From: an uncultured Mucilaginibacter sp.
GTDB taxonomy: Bacteria; Bacteroidota; Bacteroidia; Sphingobacteriales; Sphingobacteriaceae
NCBI GenBank assembly: GCA_903891475.1
Contig: CAITEP010000012.1
Location: forward strand, 62,001-126,000
Direction: 5' to 3'
DNA length: 64,000 bases
The position numbers and the translations under genes are program-made. The notes beneath the pieces were generated by a model, which made no database searches, was not told where the DNA came from, and saw nothing but the letters and a program-made list of their open reading frames with translations. Below are positions 46,302 to 55,533 of this stretch, one piece after another (positions within the stretch are counted from its first letter, which is position 1; the number at the start of each line of letters is the position of its first letter).

Positions 46302-47954
46302 ATGAAGAATACCATTCTAAAAATTCACCCTGATGACAATGCTATTGTGGCTTTGGTTGATTTAAAAGCAGGCGATAGCCCTGTTTTTGAGAGCGAATCA
46401 TTCGAAATAAAGGAAAACATAGCCGCCAAACATAAGTTTGCCGCAGTAGATTTAGCCGAAGATGCTCCCGTTTATATGTATGGCGTTTTGGTTGGTAAAA
46501 CAACTTCGGCAATTAAAAAAGGACATCGATTAACCACCACCAACCTAAAACATGCTGCAAGCAGTTATTCAGTGGGCGAAAGAAATACCCATTGGAACAA
46601 ACCCGATTTTTCAAAATGGAAAGGGCTAACTTTTAATGGCTATCACAGGCACGATGGCAGTGTAGGTACCGCCAACTATTGGATTGTTGTACCCATGGTT
46701 TTTTGCGAAAACCGAAATTTGGAGGTGATGCGAGAGGCCTTGGTGAACCAACTTGGTTACGGAAGAAATAATAATTATCAACAACAAGCAAAATCACTGA
46801 TTGATTTATACAAAACAGGGGCATCTGTAGAAGAAATTTTGCAGATGGAAATCGGACAACAAGAGGATAACCCACAAGCCGAACGATTATTTACTAATGT
46901 AGATGGTGTTAAATTTTTGACCCATGCCATGGGCTGTGGCGGCACAAGAGATGATTCTCAGGCTTTATGCGCTTTATTGGCTGGCTATATTACCCATCCT
47001 AACGTCGCGGGGGCAACAGTGTTAAGTCTAGGATGCCAACACGCCCAAGTTAGCATGTTACAAGCCGAAATCAAGAAAAGGACACCTGATTTTAAAAAGC
47101 CTTTGTTTATCCTCGACCAACAAAAAACGGGTACCGAAGCTGAACTGTTATCTCATGCAATCAAACAAACTTTTGTTGGCTTGGTGGAGGCCAATAAATG
47201 TAAACGTGAACCTGCTCCGCTTAGCAAACTTTGTATCGGTTTGGAATGTGGTGGCTCTGATGGGTTTTCGGGTATATCCGCAAATCCGGCCATAGGGTAT
47301 ACTTCCGATTTATTAGTGGCTTTGGGCGGTACGGTCATATTGTCGGAATTCCCGGAGCTTTGCGGTGTTGAACAAAACTTGAGCGACCGTTGTGTGGATA
47401 ACTCAATTGCCGAGCGTTTCTCCTTATTAATGCAGGCTTATAGCAACAGTGCCGAGGCTGTAGGTTCAGGATTTGACATGAACCCATCACCCGGCAATAT
47501 CAAGGATGGTTTGATTACCGATGCCATCAAATCGGCAGGAGCTGCAAAAAAAGGGGGTACTTCGCCAATAACCGATGTGTTGGATTATCCTGAAAAAGTA
47601 ACAAGAAGCGGACTTAATTTACTATGCACACCTGGTAATGATGTTGAATCAACATCAGCTGAGGTGGCTGCGGGCGCGAATATTGTATTATTTACTACCG
47701 GATTAGGTACACCAACGGGAAACCCAATAGCCCCGGTTGTAAAAATAGCCACTAATACTCAATTATTTAACCGAATGCACGATATTATGGATATTGATAC
47801 TGGAAGTATTATAACAGGTGATGAAACAATAGAACAAGCAGGTGCAAGGATTTTGGATTATGTTATAAAAGTTGCCAGTGGCGAAATAACAGTAGCGACG
47901 GTAAGGCATGGTCAGGATGATTTTATACCTTGGAAAAGAGGGGTTTCGTTATAA
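46302..47954 (+). CDS. Altronate/galactarate dehydratase-family protein (UxaA type, SAF plus catalytic domains)
   Basis: Dehydrates a sugar acid to a 2-keto-3-deoxy acid. The N-terminal SAF domain (about residues 1-95) is joined to the large catalytic part with NGYHRHDGSVGTANYW, THAMGCGGTRDD and LSLGCQHAQ. GLECGGSDGFSGISANPAIG and TTGLGTPTGNPIAPVVKIATN follow. This single-chain, 550-residue layout matches full-length altronate dehydratase. Next to a fuconolactonase-like gene, it may act on L-fuconate or a related acid instead of altronate. 70 bases separate it from the lactonase gene. Confidence 0.88.
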   Translation: MKNTILKIHPDDNAIVALVDLKAGDSPVFESESFEIKENIAAKHKFAAVDLAEDAPVYMYGVLVGKTTSAIKKGHRLTTTNLKHAASSYSVGERNTHWNKPDFSKWKGLTFNGYHRHDGSVGTANYWIVVPMVFCENRNLEVMREALVNQLGYGRNNNYQQQAKSLIDLYKTGASVEEILQMEIGQQEDNPQAERLFTNVDGVKFLTHAMGCGGTRDDSQALCALLAGYITHPNVAGATVLSLGCQHAQVSMLQAEIKKRTPDFKKPLFILDQQKTGTEAELLSHAIKQTFVGLVEANKCKREPAPLSKLCIGLECGGSDGFSGISANPAIGYTSDLLVALGGTVILSEFPELCGVEQNLSDRCVDNSIAERFSLLMQAYSNSAEAVGSGFDMNPSPGNIKDGLITDAIKSAGAAKKGGTSPITDVLDYPEKVTRSGLNLLCTPGNDVESTSAEVAAGANIVLFTTGLGTPTGNPIAPVVKIATNTQLFNRMHDIMDIDTGSIITGDETIEQAGARILDYVIKVASGEITVATVRHGQDDFIPWKRGVSL

Positions 47955-48044
47955 CCTACCATTTTTACTTAGGTATATTTTGTGCTTGCAATAAAATAAA
48001 ATCATAATTCTTTTATAAATTTAACCAGCTTTAAGTTTAAAACT

Positions 48045-48052
48045 TATATTTG
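48045..48052 (+). promoter_or_regulatory. -7 box upstream of the sugar porter gene
   Basis: TATATTTG is a perfect TAnnTTTG match ending 24 bases before the ATG at 48077. No clear TTTG lies at -33 spacing. It suggests the transporter can be expressed from its own promoter, separately from the dehydratase gene. Confidence 0.35.
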
Positions 48053-48076
48053 GCTACCAATTATTAACTATTTACA

Positions 48077-49408
48077 ATGATTCAAAAGAAAGTTATACTA
48101 TGGTCTGTCATAGTAGCAATGGGTGGGTTTTTATTCGGGTTTGATACCGCTGTTATTTCGGGAGCTGAGCAATCGATACAAGTTTACTGGAAACTGAACG
48201 ATTTGCAACACGGTTTAACCATTTCAATAGCCTTAATTGGCACTGTAACAGGCGCTTTTCTTGGTCGTATACCAGCCGATTCATTAGGCCGAAAAAAAGC
48301 CCTTATTTTAATCGCACTGATATTTCTTTTCTCTGCCTTAGGTACCGCTTTAGCAACCAATTGGTATTTGTTTATGATACTTAGGTTTTTAGGCGGCTTG
48401 GGTGTTGGGGCTTCATCGGTTATAGCACCAATTTATATTTCTGAGATTTCGCCAGCCGCTGCTAGGGGGCGTTTGGTGGTCTTGTTTCAATTCAATATTG
48501 TATTTGGAATTTTAATCTCCTACTTCTCCAATTATCTGATTGGTCAAAGTTTTCATGATTCTTGGCGTTATATGCTTGGCATACAAGCCATACCTTCCTT
48601 TCTGTTTTTGATATTACTTAGGTTGGTACCTGAAAGTCCACGTTGGTTGCTTTTACAAAAAGGGCAAGCAGATAAAGCCACCTCCATATTAAAAATTATT
48701 AACCCCGAAGGATTTGAGCAAGACCTTGAAAGTATTGTAAATAGTAACACCGAAGATGCTAAAGATCCTGAAGGCGCGGAACTATTTAGTAAACGATATC
48801 GTTTTCCGGCAATTTTAGCCATATTATTCGCGTTTTTTAATCAGGTATCAGGTATCAATGCCATTATTTATTACGCGCCTCGTATTTTCGAAATGACTGG
48901 TCTTGGCAAAAGTGCCTCGCTCCTATCAACTGCCGGAATTGGTTTGGTGAATTTTATATTTACCATGTTGGCCATTTGGTTTATTGATAGCATGGGGCGT
49001 AAAAAACTGATGCTCATCGGTTCATTTGGCTTGATATTGACTTTAGGTTTGGTAGCTTATTCATTTTATACCAAAAGTTTTAGCGGTTATTACGTAACAG
49101 CCTATCTGTTGTTTTACATAGCCTTTTTCGCTTTCTCTCAAGGAGCGGTTATATGGGTATTTATTTCCGAAATTTTCCCAAATCAGGTGCGTGCAAAGGG
49201 TCAAACCTTAGGCAGTCTTACACATTGGGTGATGGCTACCATTATCGCTTTTTCATTCCCTCTCATAACCGACAAATTAGGTGGTGGTAACACTTTCGCC
49301 TTTTTTACCGCAATGATGGTACTACAGTTGCTTTTTGTTTGGAAACTAATGCCCGAAACCAAGGGAAAATCATTAGAGCAAATTGAACATACTTTGATTG
49401 GGCATTGA
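48077..49408 (+). CDS. Sugar porter family MFS transporter
   Basis: Inner-membrane proton symporter or facilitator for a monosaccharide. The 443 residues contain twelve predicted helices. Signatures are GGFLFGFDTAVISGAEQ, RIPADSLGRKKAL after helix 2, PESPRWLLLQKGQ at the start of the central loop, DSMGRKKLML after helix 8, and PETKGKSLEQIE at the C-terminus. QVSGINAIIYYAPRIFE in helix 7 is the substrate-path motif of the GLUT/XylE type. It follows the lactonase and dehydratase genes, so its substrate is probably the sugar they degrade. Confidence 0.92.
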   Translation: MIQKKVILWSVIVAMGGFLFGFDTAVISGAEQSIQVYWKLNDLQHGLTISIALIGTVTGAFLGRIPADSLGRKKALILIALIFLFSALGTALATNWYLFMILRFLGGLGVGASSVIAPIYISEISPAAARGRLVVLFQFNIVFGILISYFSNYLIGQSFHDSWRYMLGIQAIPSFLFLILLRLVPESPRWLLLQKGQADKATSILKIINPEGFEQDLESIVNSNTEDAKDPEGAELFSKRYRFPAILAILFAFFNQVSGINAIIYYAPRIFEMTGLGKSASLLSTAGIGLVNFIFTMLAIWFIDSMGRKKLMLIGSFGLILTLGLVAYSFYTKSFSGYYVTAYLLFYIAFFAFSQGAVIWVFISEIFPNQVRAKGQTLGSLTHWVMATIIAFSFPLITDKLGGGNTFAFFTAMMVLQLLFVWKLMPETKGKSLEQIEHTLIGH

Positions 49409-49417
49409 TTTTTTTGG

Positions 49418-49490
49418 CGAGTTGGTGAATGGTGAGTTGGGAGTGGTGAGTGAGTTAGTGAATAGTGAATTTTTAGTAAGTGGTGAGCTA
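49418..49490. repeat. Degenerate GTGAGT/GTGAATG-rich intergenic repeat
   Basis: The convergent gap between the sugar porter and the helicase is filled by units such as TTGGTGAATGGTGAGTTGGG, then AGTGGTGAGTGAGTTAGTGAA and TAGTGAATTT, listed in pieces. The composition, strongly G/T-biased on one strand, is unlike flanking DNA and like the proB-proA spacer (11992-12010). It probably belongs to a dispersed repeat family of this genome. Confidence 0.5.
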
Positions 49491-49497
49491 GCAATAG

Positions 49498-50916
49498 CTA
49501 TTCACCATCTTTAGTAAAAAACTTTTTATTAAAGTTTACTAAAAACAGTTCCTTAGTAGATCGGGTGCAGGCGGTGTAAAACCAACGTAGAAAGTCGGTG
49601 TTTACCATCTCTTCGGTCAGGTAGCCTTGGTCTACAAAAACCGCGTCCCATTGTCCGCCTTGGGCCTTATGGCAGGTAATGGCATAGGCAAACTTTATTT
49701 GCAGGGCATTGTAATAGGGGTTTAGTTTAAGTTGCTCCCATCTCGCTTTTTTATTCGGCAAGTGTTCATAATCCTTCATTACCTCGGTATAAAAACGCTT
49801 TTGGTCTTCGGGTGGTAAGGCTGGGGCTTCTGTATACAGAGTATCCAGCATTACCTTACAATCCAATATTGGGTCTTCGGCGTAATCGGTAAATTCCAAC
49901 TGCACATCAGCAAACTGAAAGCCGTACATGGTTTCCAACCTTCGTACCTTTTTTATACTGGCAATGTCGCCATTGGCTATAAAACCAGTGCTTCCCTCCT
50001 CTTGTTCCTGCATCCAAAAGTAATTGTTTTTTACCACCATTACTTGGTCGCCACCTGTCAGTTCCTCCTCCCGGTACAATATTCGCCCTCTAATTTGCCG
50101 GTTGTAAGCATTGGCGTTTTTGTTGGAACGGCAAATAATCAAGGTATTATCATGCCCATATTTATTATAGGCATAGTTTAATCCCTCTTCCAGCATATCG
50201 CCCCCCATTCGGTACATATCTGTGTAGCCCTTGGTAGTAATTTGGGGCATTTGGCCTTTGTTTCGCCTAATGGTTTCCCTCACTTTAGTCACATTAAACA
50301 ATATTCCCGATTCTTTTTGCTGACGCAATACATCGGTCAATTCAAAATGGAAAACGTTTAGACCAAACTTGGTTTTCATTAGCTTAGCATTCAAAGCCGG
50401 ACTATCATCACTACCCACAGGAGGCAATTGGGCGGTATCGCCAACCAGCATTAACCTACAATTTTTGGTATTGTACACGTAGTTTATCAAATCGAACAAT
50501 AAGGAAGCCTTATGGTTGATGCCTATCTCATCGGATATCATGGATGCTTCATCCACTATAAATAGGGTGTTCTCGGCCAAATTATCGCCCAATAAAAAAC
50601 CTTCATCTACATTAAAAGCCGTTTTTTTACGGTAAATGCGCTTGTGGATGGTAAAAGCCTTTCGTCCCGCATAGTTGGTGATTACCTTCGCGGCTCTACC
50701 GGTTGGTGCCAATAAAACAGATTTTAGGTTATAACTACGCAATGCCTTCACCAATGCGCCTAAAACGGTAGTTTTGCCAGTACCCGCGTAACCTCTTAAA
50801 ATAAAACACTCATCCCCATCACCATTTGTTAAAAATTTTTCTAACATGGTAAAAAGCTCCAACTGCTGCGGAGTTGGCTCGTGCGGGAAAGCATTTTTGA
50901 TAGTTTCGACTGACAT
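49498..50916 (-). CDS. SF1 helicase, RecD/Dda-like
   Basis: ATP-dependent 5'-3' DNA helicase-like protein for repair or replication-fork processing. The 472 residues carry Walker A GYAGTGKTT (42-50), Walker B FIVDEASMIS, motif III LVGDTAQLPPVG, and the C-terminal HKAQGGQWDAVFVD and FYTACTRSTKELFLVN motifs V-VI. There is no nuclease domain and no N-terminal HhH region as in RecD2, so it is closer to the short Dda-like group common in Bacteroidota. Its stop lies next to an intergenic repeat. Confidence 0.87.
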   Translation of the reverse strand: MSVETIKNAFPHEPTPQQLELFTMLEKFLTNGDGDECFILRGYAGTGKTTVLGALVKALRSYNLKSVLLAPTGRAAKVITNYAGRKAFTIHKRIYRKKTAFNVDEGFLLGDNLAENTLFIVDEASMISDEIGINHKASLLFDLINYVYNTKNCRLMLVGDTAQLPPVGSDDSPALNAKLMKTKFGLNVFHFELTDVLRQQKESGILFNVTKVRETIRRNKGQMPQITTKGYTDMYRMGGDMLEEGLNYAYNKYGHDNTLIICRSNKNANAYNRQIRGRILYREEELTGGDQVMVVKNNYFWMQEQEEGSTGFIANGDIASIKKVRRLETMYGFQFADVQLEFTDYAEDPILDCKVMLDTLYTEAPALPPEDQKRFYTEVMKDYEHLPNKKARWEQLKLNPYYNALQIKFAYAITCHKAQGGQWDAVFVDQGYLTEEMVNTDFLRWFYTACTRSTKELFLVNFNKKFFTKDGE

Positions 50917-51126
50917 TTTATTTGAAGACCCAAATTACGCAACATTTTATGGGTACAGGTAATTAAAGCTATAATTTTAATTACAAGCCCCTATTTGACT
51001 TTTAACCCCTAATTTTTTGAAAATTTTTCTGTTTAAAATTCAGGTTTTGGTATATTGGCAAACAATAATTTACCAATTATAGTTGTTAAATTATAAAACA
51101 ATACGGAATAATATATCGCATTCGCT

Positions 51127-52641
51127 ATGAAAGTTACGCTAAAATCAACCATTTCTATCCTTTTATTGATATTGCTTTGCAGTGCCAAGTCATCATCCCC
51201 AACAAAAACTAAAGTTTACATTTATGATTATGAAAACGTTTTAGGAACCTCCTATGAACTAAAAGTAGCGGCAACATCAGAAGAAAGGGCCACTATTGGA
51301 GAGGGCTTGGCTATGGAAGAGATTGACCGACTCAACAAAATATTAAGCGGTTATGATAAAACCAGTGAGTTTAGCAGGTGGCTGACTGGTGAGAAAAAGG
51401 AAACAAAAATTTCGGCAGAGCTTTTTGAAGTATTGAGTTTGTTTGATGAATGGCGTAAAAAAACCAATGGCGCGCTCGATGCTTCAGCCGAAGTAGTTGG
51501 CAAAGTTTGGAAAAACGCTTCAAAAACAGGAAAAGAACCTAGTAATGAAGAAATTGCTACTGCTGTATCAAAGGTAAAGCAACAGCATTGGGTGCTAAAT
51601 TCGGCAAATCAAACCGCGATAAGGTTGGATGATGTCCCACTAATGCTTAATTCCTTCGCTAAAAGCTATATTATTAACAAAGCGGTTGATAAAGTAATGG
51701 CTAGTCAGGGAATTAATGGTGTGGTGATGAACATAGGCGGTGATATGGTCATTCGGGGAAATCATGAGGAACTGGTGGCCGTGAGCAACCCGAAAGCCGA
51801 TGCCGAAAATGACGCGCCAATAGCTAGGCTTAATATAAAAGGTAAGGCAGTGGCTACCAGTGGCAATTACAGGCGAGGCGAGTTGATAAACGGCAAATGG
51901 TATTCACATATAGTTGACCCTCGTACAGGAATGCCCGCGGATGATATCATTAGCGCTACCGTTATTTCCAATAATGCGACTGATGCAGGCGCTTTGGCAA
52001 CAGCTTTTAATGTGTTAAGTCCTGATGAAAGTAAGGCATTGGCAGCAGGCTATGCTGATGTCGCGTATATGATTATGACGAGCAAAGGTGAAATTATAAA
52101 AAGCGATAATTGGGCAACTTATGAAATACCTGAAATAAAGAAGCCAACTATTGCGCATGTAGGTGATAAAACTTGGGATCCGAGCTATGAGCTTACCATT
52201 AACCTTGAATTGAACCAAATTGAAGGCATGCGGGTACACCGCCCCTATGTTGCCATATGGGTGGTTGATAAAAAGAAAAAACCTGTGCGCAACATCACCC
52301 TTTGGTATAATAAAACCAAATATTTAGACGATATGCCTGCTTGGTACGAGGCTTATTACGCTGAATTTAATAATACGAGCAGCAATGTAAGCTCCACCAC
52401 CAGCGCAACCAGACCAGCAGGTAAATACACCATTAAATGGGATGGCAAAGACGATAAAGGTGAACTTGTTAAAAATGGCACCTATACCATTATGATTGAG
52501 GTGGCTCGCGAGCATGGCACCCACCAATTAATGCAGCAGGAATTTGATTTTACCAAAAAGGTGCAGCCTGTTACCCTTGCGGGAAACGTGGAAGTGGCAT
52601 CGGTTAGCTTAAACTACGGCAAAAAGAGTGATGGACAATAA
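51127..52641 (+). CDS. FAD:protein FMN transferase fused to DUF2271
   Basis: Periplasmic flavin transferase (ApbE) that attaches FMN to Thr/Ser of target proteins, here carrying a C-terminal DUF2271 domain. A signal peptide covers about residues 1-20. ApbE blocks are LGTSYELKV, VVMNIGGDMVIRG, HIVDPRTGMPADD, and NATDAGALATAFNV with Mg-binding Asp. DUF2271 (about residues 345-495) contains MRVHRPYVAIWVVD and GKYTIKWDGKDDKGE. Length 504 residues. The gene overlaps the following PepSY-type membrane protein by 11 bases, a pairing that suggests a periplasmic flavin-redox unit. ApbE is clear; the role of DUF2271 is not known. Confidence 0.9.
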   Translation: MKVTLKSTISILLLILLCSAKSSSPTKTKVYIYDYENVLGTSYELKVAATSEERATIGEGLAMEEIDRLNKILSGYDKTSEFSRWLTGEKKETKISAELFEVLSLFDEWRKKTNGALDASAEVVGKVWKNASKTGKEPSNEEIATAVSKVKQQHWVLNSANQTAIRLDDVPLMLNSFAKSYIINKAVDKVMASQGINGVVMNIGGDMVIRGNHEELVAVSNPKADAENDAPIARLNIKGKAVATSGNYRRGELINGKWYSHIVDPRTGMPADDIISATVISNNATDAGALATAFNVLSPDESKALAAGYADVAYMIMTSKGEIIKSDNWATYEIPEIKKPTIAHVGDKTWDPSYELTINLELNQIEGMRVHRPYVAIWVVDKKKKPVRNITLWYNKTKYLDDMPAWYEAYYAEFNNTSSNVSSTTSATRPAGKYTIKWDGKDDKGELVKNGTYTIMIEVAREHGTHQLMQQEFDFTKKVQPVTLAGNVEVASVSLNYGKKSDGQ

Positions 52642-53284
52642 TATAGGCCATAACCAAGGAGCTGTTTCTCGTAAAAATAAGAACCAAAAGTTTGGTTTTA
52701 AAAAGAGTTTGGCTGGGTTTTCTCGTTGGTTGCATATATACCTGTCGATGTTGAGCTTTTTTATCGTGTTTTTTTTCGCGGTTACTGGCTTAACCTTAAA
52801 CCATGCCGATTGGTTTGATGGAAAGGAAAAAATTAAGAAATTTTCGGGCTCAATACCTCTTAAATGGGTAAATGTGAAGGATACAGTTTTGGTGCCAAAG
52901 CTTGAAATTGTTGAATTTTTGAGAAAAAATTGCCATGTAAACGGCGCAGTGAGCGATTTTGTTATTGATGATTCGCAGTATACCGTCTCATTTAAAGGGC
53001 CAGGGTATGCCGCTGATGCTTTTATCGATAGAAAAACGGGGACCTACAAACTAACCGAAACCATGCAAGGCTTTGTGGCTGTTTTAAATGATTTGCATAA
53101 AGGTAGGGATACTGGGAAAAAATGGTCGGTTTTGATTGATTTGGCGGCTATTTTTATGTGTTTGGTTTCCCTTACGGGAATTATCATGATATGTTTCATG
53201 AAAAAGAAACGGCTTAACGGCTTGCTTTTGGTGGTATTAGGTAGCATTATTTCCTATCTGGTGTATTTCTTTTTGGTTCCCTAA
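52631..53284 (+). CDS. PepSY-associated transmembrane protein
   Basis: Inner-membrane protein with a PepSY-associated helix layout. After a basic N-terminus, LHIYLSMLSFFIVFFFAVTGL forms the first helix with LNHADWF just outside. A periplasmic domain (about residues 65-150) follows, then two helices near the C-terminus (about 163-182 and 193-213). His residues flanking the helices could bind haem, as in related ferric-reductase-like proteins. The ATG at 52631 is chosen; a GTG three bases earlier is equally in frame. Overlap with the ApbE-DUF2271 gene points to coupled expression and a shared redox role. Confidence 0.78.
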   Translation: MDNNIGHNQGAVSRKNKNQKFGFKKSLAGFSRWLHIYLSMLSFFIVFFFAVTGLTLNHADWFDGKEKIKKFSGSIPLKWVNVKDTVLVPKLEIVEFLRKNCHVNGAVSDFVIDDSQYTVSFKGPGYAADAFIDRKTGTYKLTETMQGFVAVLNDLHKGRDTGKKWSVLIDLAAIFMCLVSLTGIIMICFMKKKRLNGLLLVVLGSIISYLVYFFLVP

Positions 53285-53327
53285 GGTTATTTTGAATGAA
53301 CTTTATACTTAGTCAATAACAAAAGGT

Positions 53328-54161
53328 ATGAAAAAAGCATTTTTAATTATTGTAATGGCATTGTTAGGTTTTTCGTTTAGGTCTAGCAAATTAAAATGGG
53401 TTGCCATAGGCGACTCGATTACCTATTTGAACGACCACCCGGATGAAACCAATAACCGTATAACCAAAGGCTATATGAGTATGGTTTGCGATAAATTGCC
53501 ATCTGTTAAATATGTAAATAAGGGCTTTAATGGCTGGACATCAGTAATGATTGCCCAAAAAATTGATAGTCTTGGCTTAGAAAAGGCGGATATTTATACA
53601 GTATTTTTAGGCACCAACGATTGGTGGAGCGGTAATAAAATAGGTGCTTTTACTGATTATCAAAACAATACCGGGGCAAAAACCATTTATGGAGCGTTCA
53701 GAATTATCACTAATAAGTTGCGTAAATTGAACCCAAACGCGCATATTGTGCTAATTACCCCCATGCAACGTGCCGATTTTGTGCATATTTTTGACTTTCA
53801 AAATAATGCTTACGGAAGTTATAAACCCAAAGCCGAGCAGACTTTGGAAGAAGTTGCCAATGCTATAGTAACTATAGCTAAATCAGAAAATTTTGAACTG
53901 GTTGACCTTTATAATGATGGGCAATTAGCTATAAAAGACTTAATAAATTTTAAGCGATTGAAAAACCCAGAAACAGGTACCTATCAAAATTATGCCTACC
54001 CAAGTTATATAAACGTTCCATTCAACCCTAAAACTGATGAGTACCCATACCCGCTAGATGCTCAAAAACTTACTTTTGATGGCTTGCACCCTTCTGATAA
54101 AGGCTATGAAGTAATAACTGACAGAATTTTAAAAGTATTTAAAGGATTTGGATTAAATTGA
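53328..54161 (+). CDS. SGNH/GDSL-type esterase
   Basis: Secreted or envelope serine esterase. A short signal-like N-terminus (residues 1-16) precedes AIGDSIT (Ser30), the block II Gly in NKGFNGWTS, FLGTNDWW as block III, and the Asp251-x-x-His254 dyad in DGLHPSD. Length 277 residues. The four SGNH blocks are complete, so it should be active; the substrate is unknown. It follows the PepSY-type gene by 43 bases on the same strand and may belong to the same transcript. Confidence 0.88.
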   Translation: MKKAFLIIVMALLGFSFRSSKLKWVAIGDSITYLNDHPDETNNRITKGYMSMVCDKLPSVKYVNKGFNGWTSVMIAQKIDSLGLEKADIYTVFLGTNDWWSGNKIGAFTDYQNNTGAKTIYGAFRIITNKLRKLNPNAHIVLITPMQRADFVHIFDFQNNAYGSYKPKAEQTLEEVANAIVTIAKSENFELVDLYNDGQLAIKDLINFKRLKNPETGTYQNYAYPSYINVPFNPKTDEYPYPLDAQKLTFDGLHPSDKGYEVITDRILKVFKGFGLN

Positions 54162-54256
54162 TATTTACGTTTCCTATATACCAAAATATCTTTAATCCTT
54201 AGCAATCAATTGAAAATGTTATAACTTAGGCAAATAATACAGCCTGAATTTTAAAT

Positions 54257-55531
54257 ATGGTTAGAAAATATGTACACAATCCTTTCTTGATATTTTCACC
54301 ATTTCTCATTTTTTATTGCTATTTCATCACCATCAATAAATGGCCAAAGCTTTATGGCGACGAAATACGTTATTGGGAATTCGCTAAAAACCTATTGCAT
54401 GGTTTTTACTCACCACCTATGCCGCATATCAATTTATGGAACGGGCCCGGTTATCCCTTATTTTTAGTACTATTTGTAGCTTTACATGTACCGGCCTTGT
54501 ATATAACCCTCATAAACGCACTGTTTTTGTACTTGGCTATTGTGTTTCTGCATAAGTCGTTATTAATCGTCTCAAACTTTAAAATAGCCACCATCGCGGG
54601 GTTGTTATTGGCAATCTATCCCAATACTCAAGCTATTTTACCTATACTCTATACCGAAGCTTTGACCATATTCTTAATATCAATATTTGCATACATTATA
54701 CTTATTTACAATATCAACCAAAAAAAATGGTATGGGGTAACTGCTGGTTTACTTTTGGGTTATTTGGTTTTAACCAAAATCATATTCGGGTATGTAATTT
54801 TAATAGGCTTGCTAATTTGTTTGATTAGGTTACTTTTCAAAAAACAATGGGAACTTCATTTAAAGCCTGTTTTAATCCTTTTTATCGCCTTTATGGTTAC
54901 AGTTCCATATTTGTTTTATACCTATCAACTCACCAATAAGCTGTTTTATTGGGGCAATTCGGGTGGAATGAGCCTGTATTGGATGAGCAGCCCTTACCAA
55001 AATGAATATGGCGACTGGAAATTGCCCGATTTATCAAATAGCCAATATCCAAATCTGTTTCCATCTGCTGAGGTTGCGGCTATTTTAAAAAAAAATCATA
55101 ATAAAGAATTATCCTTTATACTAAAACATAACGAATTGGAACAGGATGCGCTATTCAAAAAAGCGGCTATTAATAACATTAAAAAGTCGCCTTTAAAGTT
55201 TTTAAGTAACTATTTTTCAAATTGTTCGCGGATGCTTTTTAATTTTCCATATTCCTATTCATTTCAGGATGCGGCCATAATTAGGAATATTTTAACGGGT
55301 TCTTTGATATTGTGGGGTAGTGTTTTGGCACTCATCATCACTTTTTTTAATTGGCGAAGGCTAATAACCCCTGTCAAGTTCTTATTAATGCTAAGCGGAA
55401 TCTATTTCTTACTCAGTGGCGCTTTGAGTGCCTACCCCCGACAATTGGATGTAATGATGCCTATTTTACTATTTTGGATGGGCTATGTAGCGGGGAATTT
55501 GAAAAAAGTGAGTTTAAAATTTAAGGAATAA
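54257..55531 (+). CDS. GT-C-type glycosyltransferase-like membrane protein
   Basis: A 424-residue polytopic membrane protein with about ten hydrophobic helices. Its first periplasmic loop has KLYGDEIRYWEFAKNLL, the Asp-Glu pair placed as in ArnT/PMT family-39 glycosyltransferases, and NGPGYPLFL follows. These use polyprenyl-phosphate sugars on the outer side of the inner membrane. The match is by topology and the DE motif, not by strong overall similarity, so the call is tentative. It is convergent with the helicase gene, with only two bases between the stop codons. Confidence 0.6.
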   Translation: MVRKYVHNPFLIFSPFLIFYCYFITINKWPKLYGDEIRYWEFAKNLLHGFYSPPMPHINLWNGPGYPLFLVLFVALHVPALYITLINALFLYLAIVFLHKSLLIVSNFKIATIAGLLLAIYPNTQAILPILYTEALTIFLISIFAYIILIYNINQKKWYGVTAGLLLGYLVLTKIIFGYVILIGLLICLIRLLFKKQWELHLKPVLILFIAFMVTVPYLFYTYQLTNKLFYWGNSGGMSLYWMSSPYQNEYGDWKLPDLSNSQYPNLFPSAEVAAILKKNHNKELSFILKHNELEQDALFKKAAINNIKKSPLKFLSNYFSNCSRMLFNFPYSYSFQDAAIIRNILTGSLILWGSVLALIITFFNWRRLITPVKFLLMLSGIYFLLSGALSAYPRQLDVMMPILLFWMGYVAGNLKKVSLKFKE

Positions 55532-55533
55532 TC

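Noticed and set aside
49201..49494. Antisense open frame reading YSLTHSPLPTHHSPT at its N-terminal side
   Set aside because: That part is a translation of the intergenic GTGAGT-type repeat and the rest is antisense to the sugar porter.
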